Source: Anaerolineae bacterium (lineage in GTDB: Bacteria; Chloroflexota; Anaerolineae; Aggregatilineales; Phototrophicaceae). From it: DNA of 56,945 nucleotides. Positions 44,691 through 52,668 of the stretch are shown here, in pieces (the stretch's first letter is position 1; each line of letters begins with the position of its first letter). The position numbers and the translations under genes are program-made. The notes under the pieces are model-generated. The model had not been told where the DNA came from, made no database searches, and saw only the letters and a list, made by a program, of their open reading frames with translations. The stretch spans positions 1 to 56,945 of the forward strand of contig JAJEGA010000044.1 in assembly GCA_022820125.1 (NCBI GenBank). The letters are read 5' to 3'.

Positions 44691-46484
44691 TTAGCCTCCC
44701 GCCGCCACCTGCGCCGGCGCGTCGGGCGAGGAATAGCGGTCAAAGATATGCCGATAAGACTCGGAGCTTCGCAGCAGATCTTCGTGCGCGCCTTGCGCCA
44801 CCACGCGGCCCTTCCGCAGGACGACAATATGATCAGCCCAGCGGATCTGCGACAGCCGATGCGTTATCAACAAGGTCGTGCGTCCACTTGAGGCGGACCA
44901 GATCGCGCGCTGGATTTTGTCTTCAGTAGCGCTGTCGATCGCGCTGGTGCTGTCATCGAGGATGAGGATCGGCGGGTCTGTCTGGAAAGCGCGGGCGAGC
45001 GCCAAGCGCTGGCGCTGCCCGCCGCTTAGGGTCATGCCGCGCTGGCCGATGATGGTGTCGTATCCGGCCGGGAATGCCGCGATGAACTCATGCGCCTGCG
45101 CCGCCTTGGCTGATTCGATGATGCCGTCCATTTCAATATCATCCTTGCCGAAGGCGATGTTCTCAGCCACGCTGCGACTGAATAGAAAGACATCCTGTTC
45201 GATGATGCTGATCTGCGAACGCAGCGCCTGCAAATTCCATTCTCGAACATCAACGCCGTCCACCAGAACGCGGCCCCCATCCACGTCGTAGATGCGGTTT
45301 ACCAACTTGCTGAGCGTGCTCTTGCCGGAGCCGGTCTGCCCGACGATGGCGACCGTCTGCCCCGGTTTCACGCTGAAAGACACATCGCTCAGATTGGTCT
45401 CTTCCGCGCTATAGCCAAAGGTGACGTTCTCGAATTGAATGCTGCCGCCGATGCCGCCGCTGTAGCCGTCAATGTTTTGATCTAGCCGGTTGGTCGTCAC
45501 CAAGACCTCGAGGATGCGTTCGGCGCTGGCATAACCCGAGGCCAGCCGGGACGAGGTAAACAGCGAGATAAAAACGGGGAACTGAAAGAGACTGATGAGG
45601 CCCAGGAAAGCGATAACGTCGCCCTCGGTGATCCCGCCGCGCCCATACAAAATCGCAGAATGAAACAAAGCGCCGACTATCGTCAAGCCAAATAGCAGAA
45701 CTGAGAGGTAACGCGCCTCGAACTCGCCTTGATCAATAAAGCGATCGCGGACGAGATCAGCCAAGCCATTGAAGGCGCGTATTTCGCTCCCTTCCTGCGC
45801 CGCCCCCTTGACTACTTCCAAGCCATCGAGCGATTCCGCCAATTTGGAATTCATGTTGCCGAAACTGGCGCGGACGTCCTGCGCAATCGGGTGCAGCCGC
45901 AGCACGAAATAAATCTGCACCAGAATGTGCGACACGATGAAAAACATCGGAGCGATGATTAGCTCGGGCAATATCGCCGGCGCGTAAATCGCGGGCATAA
46001 TCAAGAACATATTCGCGCCAGTGATAAGATTGACGCCCGGGTTCATCATCAGGTTCATTTCGCGCACATCGTTGGTCACGCGCGCCATAGTCTCGCCGAC
46101 CGGCTGCCGGTCGTGATAGCTCATGCTCTTGCCAAGCAGGCTGGAGTAAAGCTCATCGCGGATATCGCGCTCGAATCGCTGGGCGAAGACCTCGGCGGAG
46201 AAATTGCGCAAGAACTGCAAGGCTGAGCGCAGCGTCTGCGAAACGATGATCAGCAGGATACTGTCGAGAACGAGGGTGATGGTCCGATCATTGGCTAGCA
46301 GAATTGCGTTGAAGGCATCGCCGAGGGCGCCGGGCACGACGCCGGCCAAATAGGCGTTGCTGAAAGCGCCAACCACCAGCAGCAGGGCGGCAAATGGATG
46401 GCGCAATATGTGGGACAGTATGAATCGGAATGGTCCGCTGTGGTTGCTCTTGATTGGCGATTTAACGTTGAACTCGGCAGTCAT
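44691..46484 (-). CDS. ABC exporter half-transporter, degenerate ATP site
   Basis: A 597-residue partner of the same type. Walker A is GQTGSGKST, the signature is LSGGQRQ and the switch histidine is in ITHRLSQI. Walker B ends ILILDDSTSAID, so the catalytic glutamate is aspartate. One canonical and one degenerate site is the usual state of heterodimeric exporters such as TM287/288 and BmrCD. Substrates of this family include drugs, lipids and peptides, and none can be named here. The pair is an operon, transcribed away from the 800-residue membrane protein. Confidence 0.93.
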   Translation of the reverse strand: MTAEFNVKSPIKSNHSGPFRFILSHILRHPFAALLLVVGAFSNAYLAGVVPGALGDAFNAILLANDRTITLVLDSILLIIVSQTLRSALQFLRNFSAEVFAQRFERDIRDELYSSLLGKSMSYHDRQPVGETMARVTNDVREMNLMMNPGVNLITGANMFLIMPAIYAPAILPELIIAPMFFIVSHILVQIYFVLRLHPIAQDVRASFGNMNSKLAESLDGLEVVKGAAQEGSEIRAFNGLADLVRDRFIDQGEFEARYLSVLLFGLTIVGALFHSAILYGRGGITEGDVIAFLGLISLFQFPVFISLFTSSRLASGYASAERILEVLVTTNRLDQNIDGYSGGIGGSIQFENVTFGYSAEETNLSDVSFSVKPGQTVAIVGQTGSGKSTLSKLVNRIYDVDGGRVLVDGVDVREWNLQALRSQISIIEQDVFLFSRSVAENIAFGKDDIEMDGIIESAKAAQAHEFIAAFPAGYDTIIGQRGMTLSGGQRQRLALARAFQTDPPILILDDSTSAIDSATEDKIQRAIWSASSGRTTLLITHRLSQIRWADHIVVLRKGRVVAQGAHEDLLRSSESYRHIFDRYSSPDAPAQVAAGG

Positions 46485-46598
46485 GGCTAATCCGAGGCGG
46501 GCGGATGTCGATGCGCCGAGTTTATACGACGGTCATGCAATGCAACATAGATGATTTCCCCAGCGCTTCGCCCGGCCTGCGGGTGGATCGGCGGAGCG

Positions 46599-49001
46599 TC
46601 ATTCAATATTCAGCGCGACCGGCAATATGCCTACGGTGGCCTCTGCCCTTACGGACGCGCCGCTGACAGGCAATCTGACTATAGTGCCGTCTTCGCTGTC
46701 GAAATGGTACATCAGCAGCCAGATCTGATGCGCGCCGGCCGCGGCGTTTTCCGGGAGGCGCAGGGCGCGATTGTCCCAAACAGGCCAGCCCGGCTTCCAG
46801 GAAGAGGTGGGCGCGAAGCCGGCCTGCGGTCCAGAATCGCGGCCCTGGGCGATTGGCGCTTGCGTCGCCTCATCGGCGATGAACCAGGCTATTGTGTAAT
46901 CCTGCGTCATCGGCGCGTCCGTCTCCCATAAGAGCGAGAGTTCGATCGTCTCGCCCGGCCGGTAGATCTTGCCCAGGGGCAGAACCAGGCTGCGCAGCCG
47001 GATGCTCTCGCCAAAGCGAAGATCAGTGGGCGTATCGCCGGCAAACTGGCTCAGGGGATTCGGCGCCGCGCCGCGCGTACTGTATTCCAGCAGGCGCGCG
47101 GTCTCGTCTGCGGTCGGCAGCTGCACTTCACGCAGCGGAAAAAAGTGTTGCGCCAGATAGCGCTCAAGCGGGCGAAAGCTCCAGCGATGAAAGGGACTGG
47201 TGTTATCCAAGACCCAGAGGCGATCGAGATTGCTTGCGAGATGACGCAAGGTTCGGAAGCTTTGGACCTCGAACCAGTCATTGGGATTCTGCGACACGAT
47301 CGCAGCCGGCTGCCTGTCGCTGGCTGCTTGCGCCGGCGGCCGATCCAGGACGATTGGGCGCGGCGACGCGGCTTCCAGGTGATTTAATATGAAGTCTGCA
47401 TAATCGGCGCCCGGCAACAGCAATACATCGTCAGCGCGCGCGTTGGCGGTCAGAAAGTCAAGCGCTTCGTGCAAGGCGCGCTGGCTCGATTGCGTTTGCG
47501 GGTCGCGGTCATAAGCCGACGCCAGATTCAGCAGGGTCAGCGGCAGGCAAAGAAGGGCGAGCAGGGGTGCCAAGTGACGCCAGCGATGCCGCGGGTTCCT
47601 CAGTACGCGCGCGAGAACGATTGCGACCAGCGCCGAGAACAGGGCAAAGCTAAGCAGCCAGACCGGCAGATTGGCGCGCGCCCATAAGAATTCAAAACCC
47701 AAGTCTCGCCATCTCTCCGGCAGTATCACCCAGCGAAAGTAGCGCGGCTGCGTCAGTGACGGTTCCCATTCCGCGAATCCATTCGACTCCGGCGGCAGAG
47801 ATTCACTGTATCGATTCAGGCTCAGCGACACGCCGACGAATTGGATCCAGATGCCGAAACAGAGCAGCAACGCCCAGACAAACTTCACTCGCCTGTCATT
47901 TCCGCGCAGGGTCTTTTCAGCAATCGGCGCCGTCGCCACCATGAGAATCGGAAGCGCGGGCAGCATAAACCGCGGCGGCCAACTGAGCCCGCCAGTCCAG
48001 TGCGGTCCCGTCAGCAGCGCATGACCCATGGCGTATCCGCCCACAAACAAGCATATCGATGCTGCGAGACGCAACTGCCCACGCCGCCAGAGCACGATGC
48101 CACCGGGTATGGCGAGCAGCGTCAAGGGCGATGTCGCCCAGATGCTGGCGCCGGGGCTGAGCAGGTAGGCGCGCAAGGCGGCTCCGAGGTAATCCGGCGA
48201 ACGACCCATAGCTGCAATAAGATCTTGCAGTGGCTGCGGCAAGGGCTCAAGCAGCATGAAGAAGCCGAGGCATACAAGGGGAATGACGGCGAGGGCGCCC
48301 ATTGCCGCGCGCCATAATCTTGAACCGCTAAAGCGCGTCTCTGGCAGCGCGAATACGACCACTGCCGGAACCGCGAATGCCGCCGAATACTTGGTTTCAT
48401 AAGCCAGGTACAGGCTTAAAGCGGCGAGGCATAGGCCAGTTAGACGGCCGACAGCGCTTGCTCGACGAGCCCATTGCAGCAGGAGCAAAGCCAATAAGAT
48501 CAGAAGGGCGGTTAAGGGCTCGCGGAACAAAGTCTGGCTGTAGGCCCACAGGTTGGCGCCTAAGCCAGCGCTGACCGCGACCAAGCCAGCGACCATATCG
48601 GAATAAGATATCGCGCGCAGAAGCAGGTAGATGGCGCCCGCGATTAGCGATGTGATGATGACATTGAAGAGCCATACCGTGTGAATGCTGCCGAGGCGCG
48701 GGAGCGCGTCCGCGATGCGCAGCAAGGGGCTGGCGAGCAGAATATGCAGCCGCTCTTGCACGCGGTATGCGCCCAAGGGGATGTCGTCTGACTCGCTAAG
48801 GCGATGCGGCGGCTTGAGCCAGTTCGTTTCGTCCATCAGCCAATCGCCGTGGCGCGCGTAGCTGGTGATCGCATCAAGCGTGCGGCGCGTATCGCCCGAC
48901 TGGATGAGCGCTCGATAGCTAAGCATGTAGATGCTGAAGCAAAACGTGACCAGCAGCAAAAATAAGCGCAGGCGATGAATTCGATCCGAGGCGCTTGTCA
49001 T
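46599..49001 (-). CDS. Polytopic membrane protein with C-terminal soluble region (GT-C-like)
   Basis: An 800-residue protein when started at the ATG at 49001, 10 bases after the regulator's stop. The frame is open for 32 more codons, overlapping that gene. About 12 hydrophobic segments are followed by a 330-residue extracytoplasmic part with a beta-sandwich-like end (YTIAWFIADEATQ, HQIWLLMYHFDSEDGTIVRLPV). The first external loop has GDTRRTLDAITSYARHGDWLMDETNW. It is rich in acidic residues but lacks the standard GT39 motif, so glycosyl transfer is plausible rather than shown. Confidence 0.72.
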   Translation of the reverse strand: MTSASDRIHRLRLFLLLVTFCFSIYMLSYRALIQSGDTRRTLDAITSYARHGDWLMDETNWLKPPHRLSESDDIPLGAYRVQERLHILLASPLLRIADALPRLGSIHTVWLFNVIITSLIAGAIYLLLRAISYSDMVAGLVAVSAGLGANLWAYSQTLFREPLTALLILLALLLLQWARRASAVGRLTGLCLAALSLYLAYETKYSAAFAVPAVVVFALPETRFSGSRLWRAAMGALAVIPLVCLGFFMLLEPLPQPLQDLIAAMGRSPDYLGAALRAYLLSPGASIWATSPLTLLAIPGGIVLWRRGQLRLAASICLFVGGYAMGHALLTGPHWTGGLSWPPRFMLPALPILMVATAPIAEKTLRGNDRRVKFVWALLLCFGIWIQFVGVSLSLNRYSESLPPESNGFAEWEPSLTQPRYFRWVILPERWRDLGFEFLWARANLPVWLLSFALFSALVAIVLARVLRNPRHRWRHLAPLLALLCLPLTLLNLASAYDRDPQTQSSQRALHEALDFLTANARADDVLLLPGADYADFILNHLEAASPRPIVLDRPPAQAASDRQPAAIVSQNPNDWFEVQSFRTLRHLASNLDRLWVLDNTSPFHRWSFRPLERYLAQHFFPLREVQLPTADETARLLEYSTRGAAPNPLSQFAGDTPTDLRFGESIRLRSLVLPLGKIYRPGETIELSLLWETDAPMTQDYTIAWFIADEATQAPIAQGRDSGPQAGFAPTSSWKPGWPVWDNRALRLPENAAAGAHQIWLLMYHFDSEDGTIVRLPVSGASVRAEATVGILPVALNIE

Positions 49002-49011
49002 CGCGGCTGAT

Positions 49012-49767
49012 TCAAGTTGGAGGAGCGGACCAACCGTTGGCATCTCCATTGGCTCGGATAATGGCGACAAGGGCATCGGCGATGCGGTGCAGATCATCGC
49101 GCCCGATGCCCTGGAACGCCATCGCCAGCCGGATGAAGGGAAGGTTGTCGCTTTCGGCTGCGAATTGGCGCCAATCGCCGTCTGTTTCCGCTGGCATTTT
49201 CCCTGAATCGTCGGCTCGCGATGGCGCCGGCATTAGGCGCGGAGTCGCGAAATAACTCATGTCCAATTGGAGCGCTTGCGCCAGCGCGGTCAACTCGCTG
49301 ACCGTCATCCTCTCCTCGCCAAACTCAAAGCGCTGGAGCGCGCCAACATCAAGCCCGGCGGATTCGCTTAATGCTTCAATCGTCCAACCGCTCGATTCTC
49401 GCGCCGCTCGCAGCAAGGCGCCGATCAGTCGCTGCCGCAGAAGCATATACTCATCTTGCGCCGCGAGATCCGCAGTGAGCGCGTCGCCGGCGCTGGATTG
49501 GCGCCCGTTGAGAAATTGCCCGAGCAGTTCCAACTGCGGCAGCGACGGTTCGCTTTCGCCATACTCCCAGGCTTCAATCAGCGCCGGTTCGATTCTCATG
49601 ACAATGGCGCAGTCTGCTAAAGAACGCTCGGCTTCCAGCCGGCGCTTGCGAATCATGACGCCGAGCAGCTTGCCGCGTAATTTGCGCGCTTCGTCATGAT
49701 TGATGGATTCGACCGCTTCTACTGCTGCAGGTTGCAACGCTTCAAGCGCCGCTTGTGTCAGGTCCAC
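49012..49767 (-). CDS. XRE-family regulator with two helix-turn-helix units
   Basis: A 251-residue protein with a GTG start. Two separate lambda-repressor-like HTH units are visible. The first is about 38-85 (RRLEAERSLADCAIVMRIEPALIEAWEYGESEPSLPQLELLGQFL), the second about 115-172 (LLRAARESSGWTIEALSESAGLDVGALQRFEFGEERMTVSELTALAQALQ). The C-terminal 70 residues are not recognised. It is 10 bases ahead of the 800-residue membrane protein, so it probably regulates or accompanies that gene. A tandem HTH might read two half-sites from one chain. Confidence 0.85.
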   Translation of the reverse strand: MDLTQAALEALQPAAVEAVESINHDEARKLRGKLLGVMIRKRRLEAERSLADCAIVMRIEPALIEAWEYGESEPSLPQLELLGQFLNGRQSSAGDALTADLAAQDEYMLLRQRLIGALLRAARESSGWTIEALSESAGLDVGALQRFEFGEERMTVSELTALAQALQLDMSYFATPRLMPAPSRADDSGKMPAETDGDWRQFAAESDNLPFIRLAMAFQGIGRDDLHRIADALVAIIRANGDANGWSAPPT

Positions 49768-50245
49768 ACGGTCCTTTGATGTTTTCGATTTGGCGTATCG
49801 AAGATTATAGCCCTGAGCGCCCTAACTGGCAAGAATATCGCGGGGCGGTTTCAGGGCGATTGCAGCAAAATCATAATGCGCCGTTCGCCACGAAAATTGT
49901 GAAAATGATAGATTACGAAATGTGAGGGGAAATTGTTATTTATCAGCGCAATTTAATTTGATGCGATTGCCTTGGGGGCGGATTGTGGCGAATTCGCGCC
50001 TGATTATCCTGCGGCGCGTCCGCTTTGACATCCGAATCTTGAGGAGACCGCGGCTATTTCCCGCGGCTCCAGGATCATTGTCACTGCAACGCATAATGAT
50101 AGCCGTTCGTGATACAAGCTGGACGGCTACTGGCATCTTCAAATATCATAAGGCGCTCCCTCAAATGCGGGAATCTCGCTGGCGCCGCTTACAAAACTGG
50201 TGGCGCTTTCGCCGGCGGGCGACGATTAAGAGCTGAGGTATCACG
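49768..50245. other. 478-base divergent intergenic region
   Basis: Between the XRE gene (minus) and the methyltransferase gene (plus). A section around 49880-49960 is AT-rich (ATGATAGATTACGAAATG and TTGTTATTTATCAG) and probably carries regulatory sites, but no promoter reaches a good score. A 104-codon plus frame through the region is arginine-rich and not gene-like. A CATAAT at 50091-50096 lacks a -35. Confidence 0.5.
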
Positions 50246-51100
50246 ATGCCGAACAAGGCAATTCACGAGGTCAATCGCCGTTCCTGGAATGAGGGCACCA
50301 AGGCGCACAACAGCCACAAAGGCGACCAAGCGGCTTTCTTCCGAGCCGGTGGCAATACGCTTTTTCCCGAGGAGCGCAGTCTCCTGGGCAACATCGCCGG
50401 CGAGGCCCTGCTGCATCTCCAATGCAATTGCGGCCAAGACAGCTTAAGCATCGCCCGTCATCTGGGCGCGACAGTCACCGGCGTCGACATCAGCGATGAA
50501 GCGATAAGAGTCGCTCGGCAATTGTCGCGCGATAGCGGCATCCAAGCCAGCTTCCATCGCGCTGATATATACGACTTCTTCGCGGAGGCGAGCGCAGTTT
50601 ACGACACCGTCTTTTCCTCATACGGCGCGCTCTGCTGGCTGTCTGACCTGGCCGCTTGGGGGCGCGGCATTGCTGGCTGTCTCAAGCCTGCGGGAAGATT
50701 TGTACTGCTGGACTTCCATCCGGCATTCGCGATGCTCGATGAAGAATGGCGGTTGCGTCACGATTACATGGGTGGCGTCCGCCACGAATTTGAATCGGGC
50801 GTCGGCGATTATGTCGCCTTAACCGGCGCGGCCGCCGAGATTGAATCCTTGCTGCCCGGCATCCGCGATTTCAAGAATCCGCATCCGGGCGTCGAGTTCC
50901 AGTGGGGCGTCGCTGAAGTGGCGACAGCTTTGATTGACGCGGGCTTGCAACTGTCTCATTTGGCGGAATACAATTATTGCAATGGATTCAAACCGATGTC
51001 CGATATGGTCGATTTGGGCGGACGGCGCTATGCGATGCCAGCCCGTTTGCCGCAGAGCTTTCCCCTGATGTTCAGTCTGGTCGCCGAGTTGAAGCGATGA
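50246..51100 (+). CDS. Class I SAM-dependent methyltransferase
   Basis: A 284-residue protein. Motif I is LLHLQCNCGQDSLSIARHLGATVTGVDISDEAI, with the usual DxGxGxG replaced by LQCNCGQD. YDTVFSSYGALCWLSDL and GRFVLLDFHPAF are later motifs. The set of LQCNCGQDSLS and AFAMLDEEW segments is typical of a widespread family with unknown substrates. The start is the ATG at 50246 with GAGG upstream. Its stop overlaps the next start by 4 bases (ATGA), so the two genes are coupled. Confidence 0.9.
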   Translation: MPNKAIHEVNRRSWNEGTKAHNSHKGDQAAFFRAGGNTLFPEERSLLGNIAGEALLHLQCNCGQDSLSIARHLGATVTGVDISDEAIRVARQLSRDSGIQASFHRADIYDFFAEASAVYDTVFSSYGALCWLSDLAAWGRGIAGCLKPAGRFVLLDFHPAFAMLDEEWRLRHDYMGGVRHEFESGVGDYVALTGAAAEIESLLPGIRDFKNPHPGVEFQWGVAEVATALIDAGLQLSHLAEYNYCNGFKPMSDMVDLGGRRYAMPARLPQSFPLMFSLVAELKR

Positions 51101-52668
51101 ACGATAGCGCAAGCGAAAGGCTTTACGACCCGGCGGCGACGCTGGCGCGCGGTCTTTTTGCTTTTATCGTCTCCGCATGGATTCCGATGCTGGTCGCCTG
51201 GATTATGTTGCTATCTTCGCCGGCTTCGCCTGAGCCGATATACGAGCAGATTCGCCGCGCCCTGCTGCTCGGCGTCGGCGTCGCGACCGCGCTCACACTG
51301 ATTTGCGGAATCTGGATTGCTCGCCGCAGCGAGACTGCCAACGCGCGACTGGCGCAATCCATTGTGGGGCGATTCAGCCGCTTTCGGTTGGCGCTGCTCC
51401 TAGTCCTGCTTCTGGTCGAGTCTTGCATCCTGTCGTTTCTACTCTTCCGTGACATTGCGCCTTCAATCACCGTTCCCTTCAAGTTCTTGCTCGTCTGTTG
51501 GACTGTCGTTTTGGCGGCATTGATGCTTACCATTCATTGGCGCTCGGCTCGAAGCGGCATCTCGCGCGGACGAAACCTAATGGCGCTGCTGGGCTTCACT
51601 GTTTTGGCGCTCTTGCTGCTAACGCTTCTGACGACGCTCAGCAGTCGTTTGCTAAGCAGCAGCGGATTATACGAGCGCTTGCGCGGAGCTTTGGATTACC
51701 GCCCGCTCGAGTTTATTGACGACGGAGCGGCGCCAACGTCCCGCGAGTTTTGGGCGGAGCAAAGCACCGTGCTTGTGCGTTGGCTTCCATACAGCTATTG
51801 GACGGTGGAGCCATTCGACGGCGCATACATCAATGTCGATCAGTCGGGAAGACGGTATACGCCCACGTACACAGAAGATTCTGCGGCGCCGAGCATCTAT
51901 TTCTTTGGCGGTTCCACCATGTGGGGGCTGGGCGCGCGCGATGCCTATACGATACCCGCGCAGGCGGGGCGGCTGCTCGCCGAGCAAGACCTTCCCGCGC
52001 AAGTTCACAGCTACGCGCAAACCGGTTATGTGAGCTGGCAAGACTTGCTGTTGTTTCAAGCGCAACTGGCGCTGGATAACGCGCCGGATCTCGCCGTGTT
52101 TTATCAGGGATTCAATGATGTTTACGCCGCCTATTTGCAGGGTGGCGCGGGCTTGACCCTGCGTGAAAACCTGCGTGTCAGTGATGTCGAGCTTGGTCGG
52201 CTGGTGCGGAGCGGTCAACCGGCGCTGCGCCCATTTGACGTTGATATCGGTGATTATGACTGGAGCCTGGTCACCAGCGGGGCAGCCACCCCACGGGCGA
52301 TCGCGGAACGCTGGCTCGCCAATCGCCGTTTGATCCGCGCTGTCGCTGCGGAACACGGCGTCCGCGTTCTATTCGTCTGGCAGCCGGCGCTCTTTGCCAA
52401 GACTGCGCGAACCGATAGCGAACAGCGAATTCTGGACGATGTTGAGCGACAGCAATCCGGCTTTACAGACCTTTATCGCGCGGTCGTTGGAATCGTGCGC
52501 GAAAGGCAGGCGAGCGACAGCCTAGAAGACACGGTTTTCTTGACCGACGCCTTTGGCGACGTTAGCGAGGGCGTATTTTTCGACCGCGTCCATATCACCG
52601 AAATCGGCAATCGTTTGGTGGCGGAATCCCTCTTCGATACGATTGTGGATGCCTTGACGCTAGACTGA
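51097..52668 (+). CDS. Membrane-anchored SGNH-hydrolase-like protein
   Basis: A 523-residue protein started at the ATG at 51097 (overlapping the preceding TGA). Four or five membrane helices occupy residues 18-185. A soluble region then holds the SGNH/GDSL motifs: FFGGSTMWG with the nucleophile Ser273, GFND with Asn340, and DRVH (496-499) with the catalytic Asp-x-x-His. Block II glycine may be in YAQTGYVSW. Such proteins usually deacylate or acylate sugars or lipids at the membrane surface. Its coupling to a methyltransferase suggests joint modification of one product, but that is inference. The end overlaps the GH117-like gene by 9 bases, convergent. Confidence 0.85.
   Translation: MNDSASERLYDPAATLARGLFAFIVSAWIPMLVAWIMLLSSPASPEPIYEQIRRALLLGVGVATALTLICGIWIARRSETANARLAQSIVGRFSRFRLALLLVLLLVESCILSFLLFRDIAPSITVPFKFLLVCWTVVLAALMLTIHWRSARSGISRGRNLMALLGFTVLALLLLTLLTTLSSRLLSSSGLYERLRGALDYRPLEFIDDGAAPTSREFWAEQSTVLVRWLPYSYWTVEPFDGAYINVDQSGRRYTPTYTEDSAAPSIYFFGGSTMWGLGARDAYTIPAQAGRLLAEQDLPAQVHSYAQTGYVSWQDLLLFQAQLALDNAPDLAVFYQGFNDVYAAYLQGGAGLTLRENLRVSDVELGRLVRSGQPALRPFDVDIGDYDWSLVTSGAATPRAIAERWLANRRLIRAVAAEHGVRVLFVWQPALFAKTARTDSEQRILDDVERQQSGFTDLYRAVVGIVRERQASDSLEDTVFLTDAFGDVSEGVFFDRVHITEIGNRLVAESLFDTIVDALTLD

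Noticed and set aside
49922..50236. 104-codon frame in the 49768-50245 spacer
   Set aside because: Arginine-rich, tryptophan-rich, no ribosome site and no family. Most likely non-coding.
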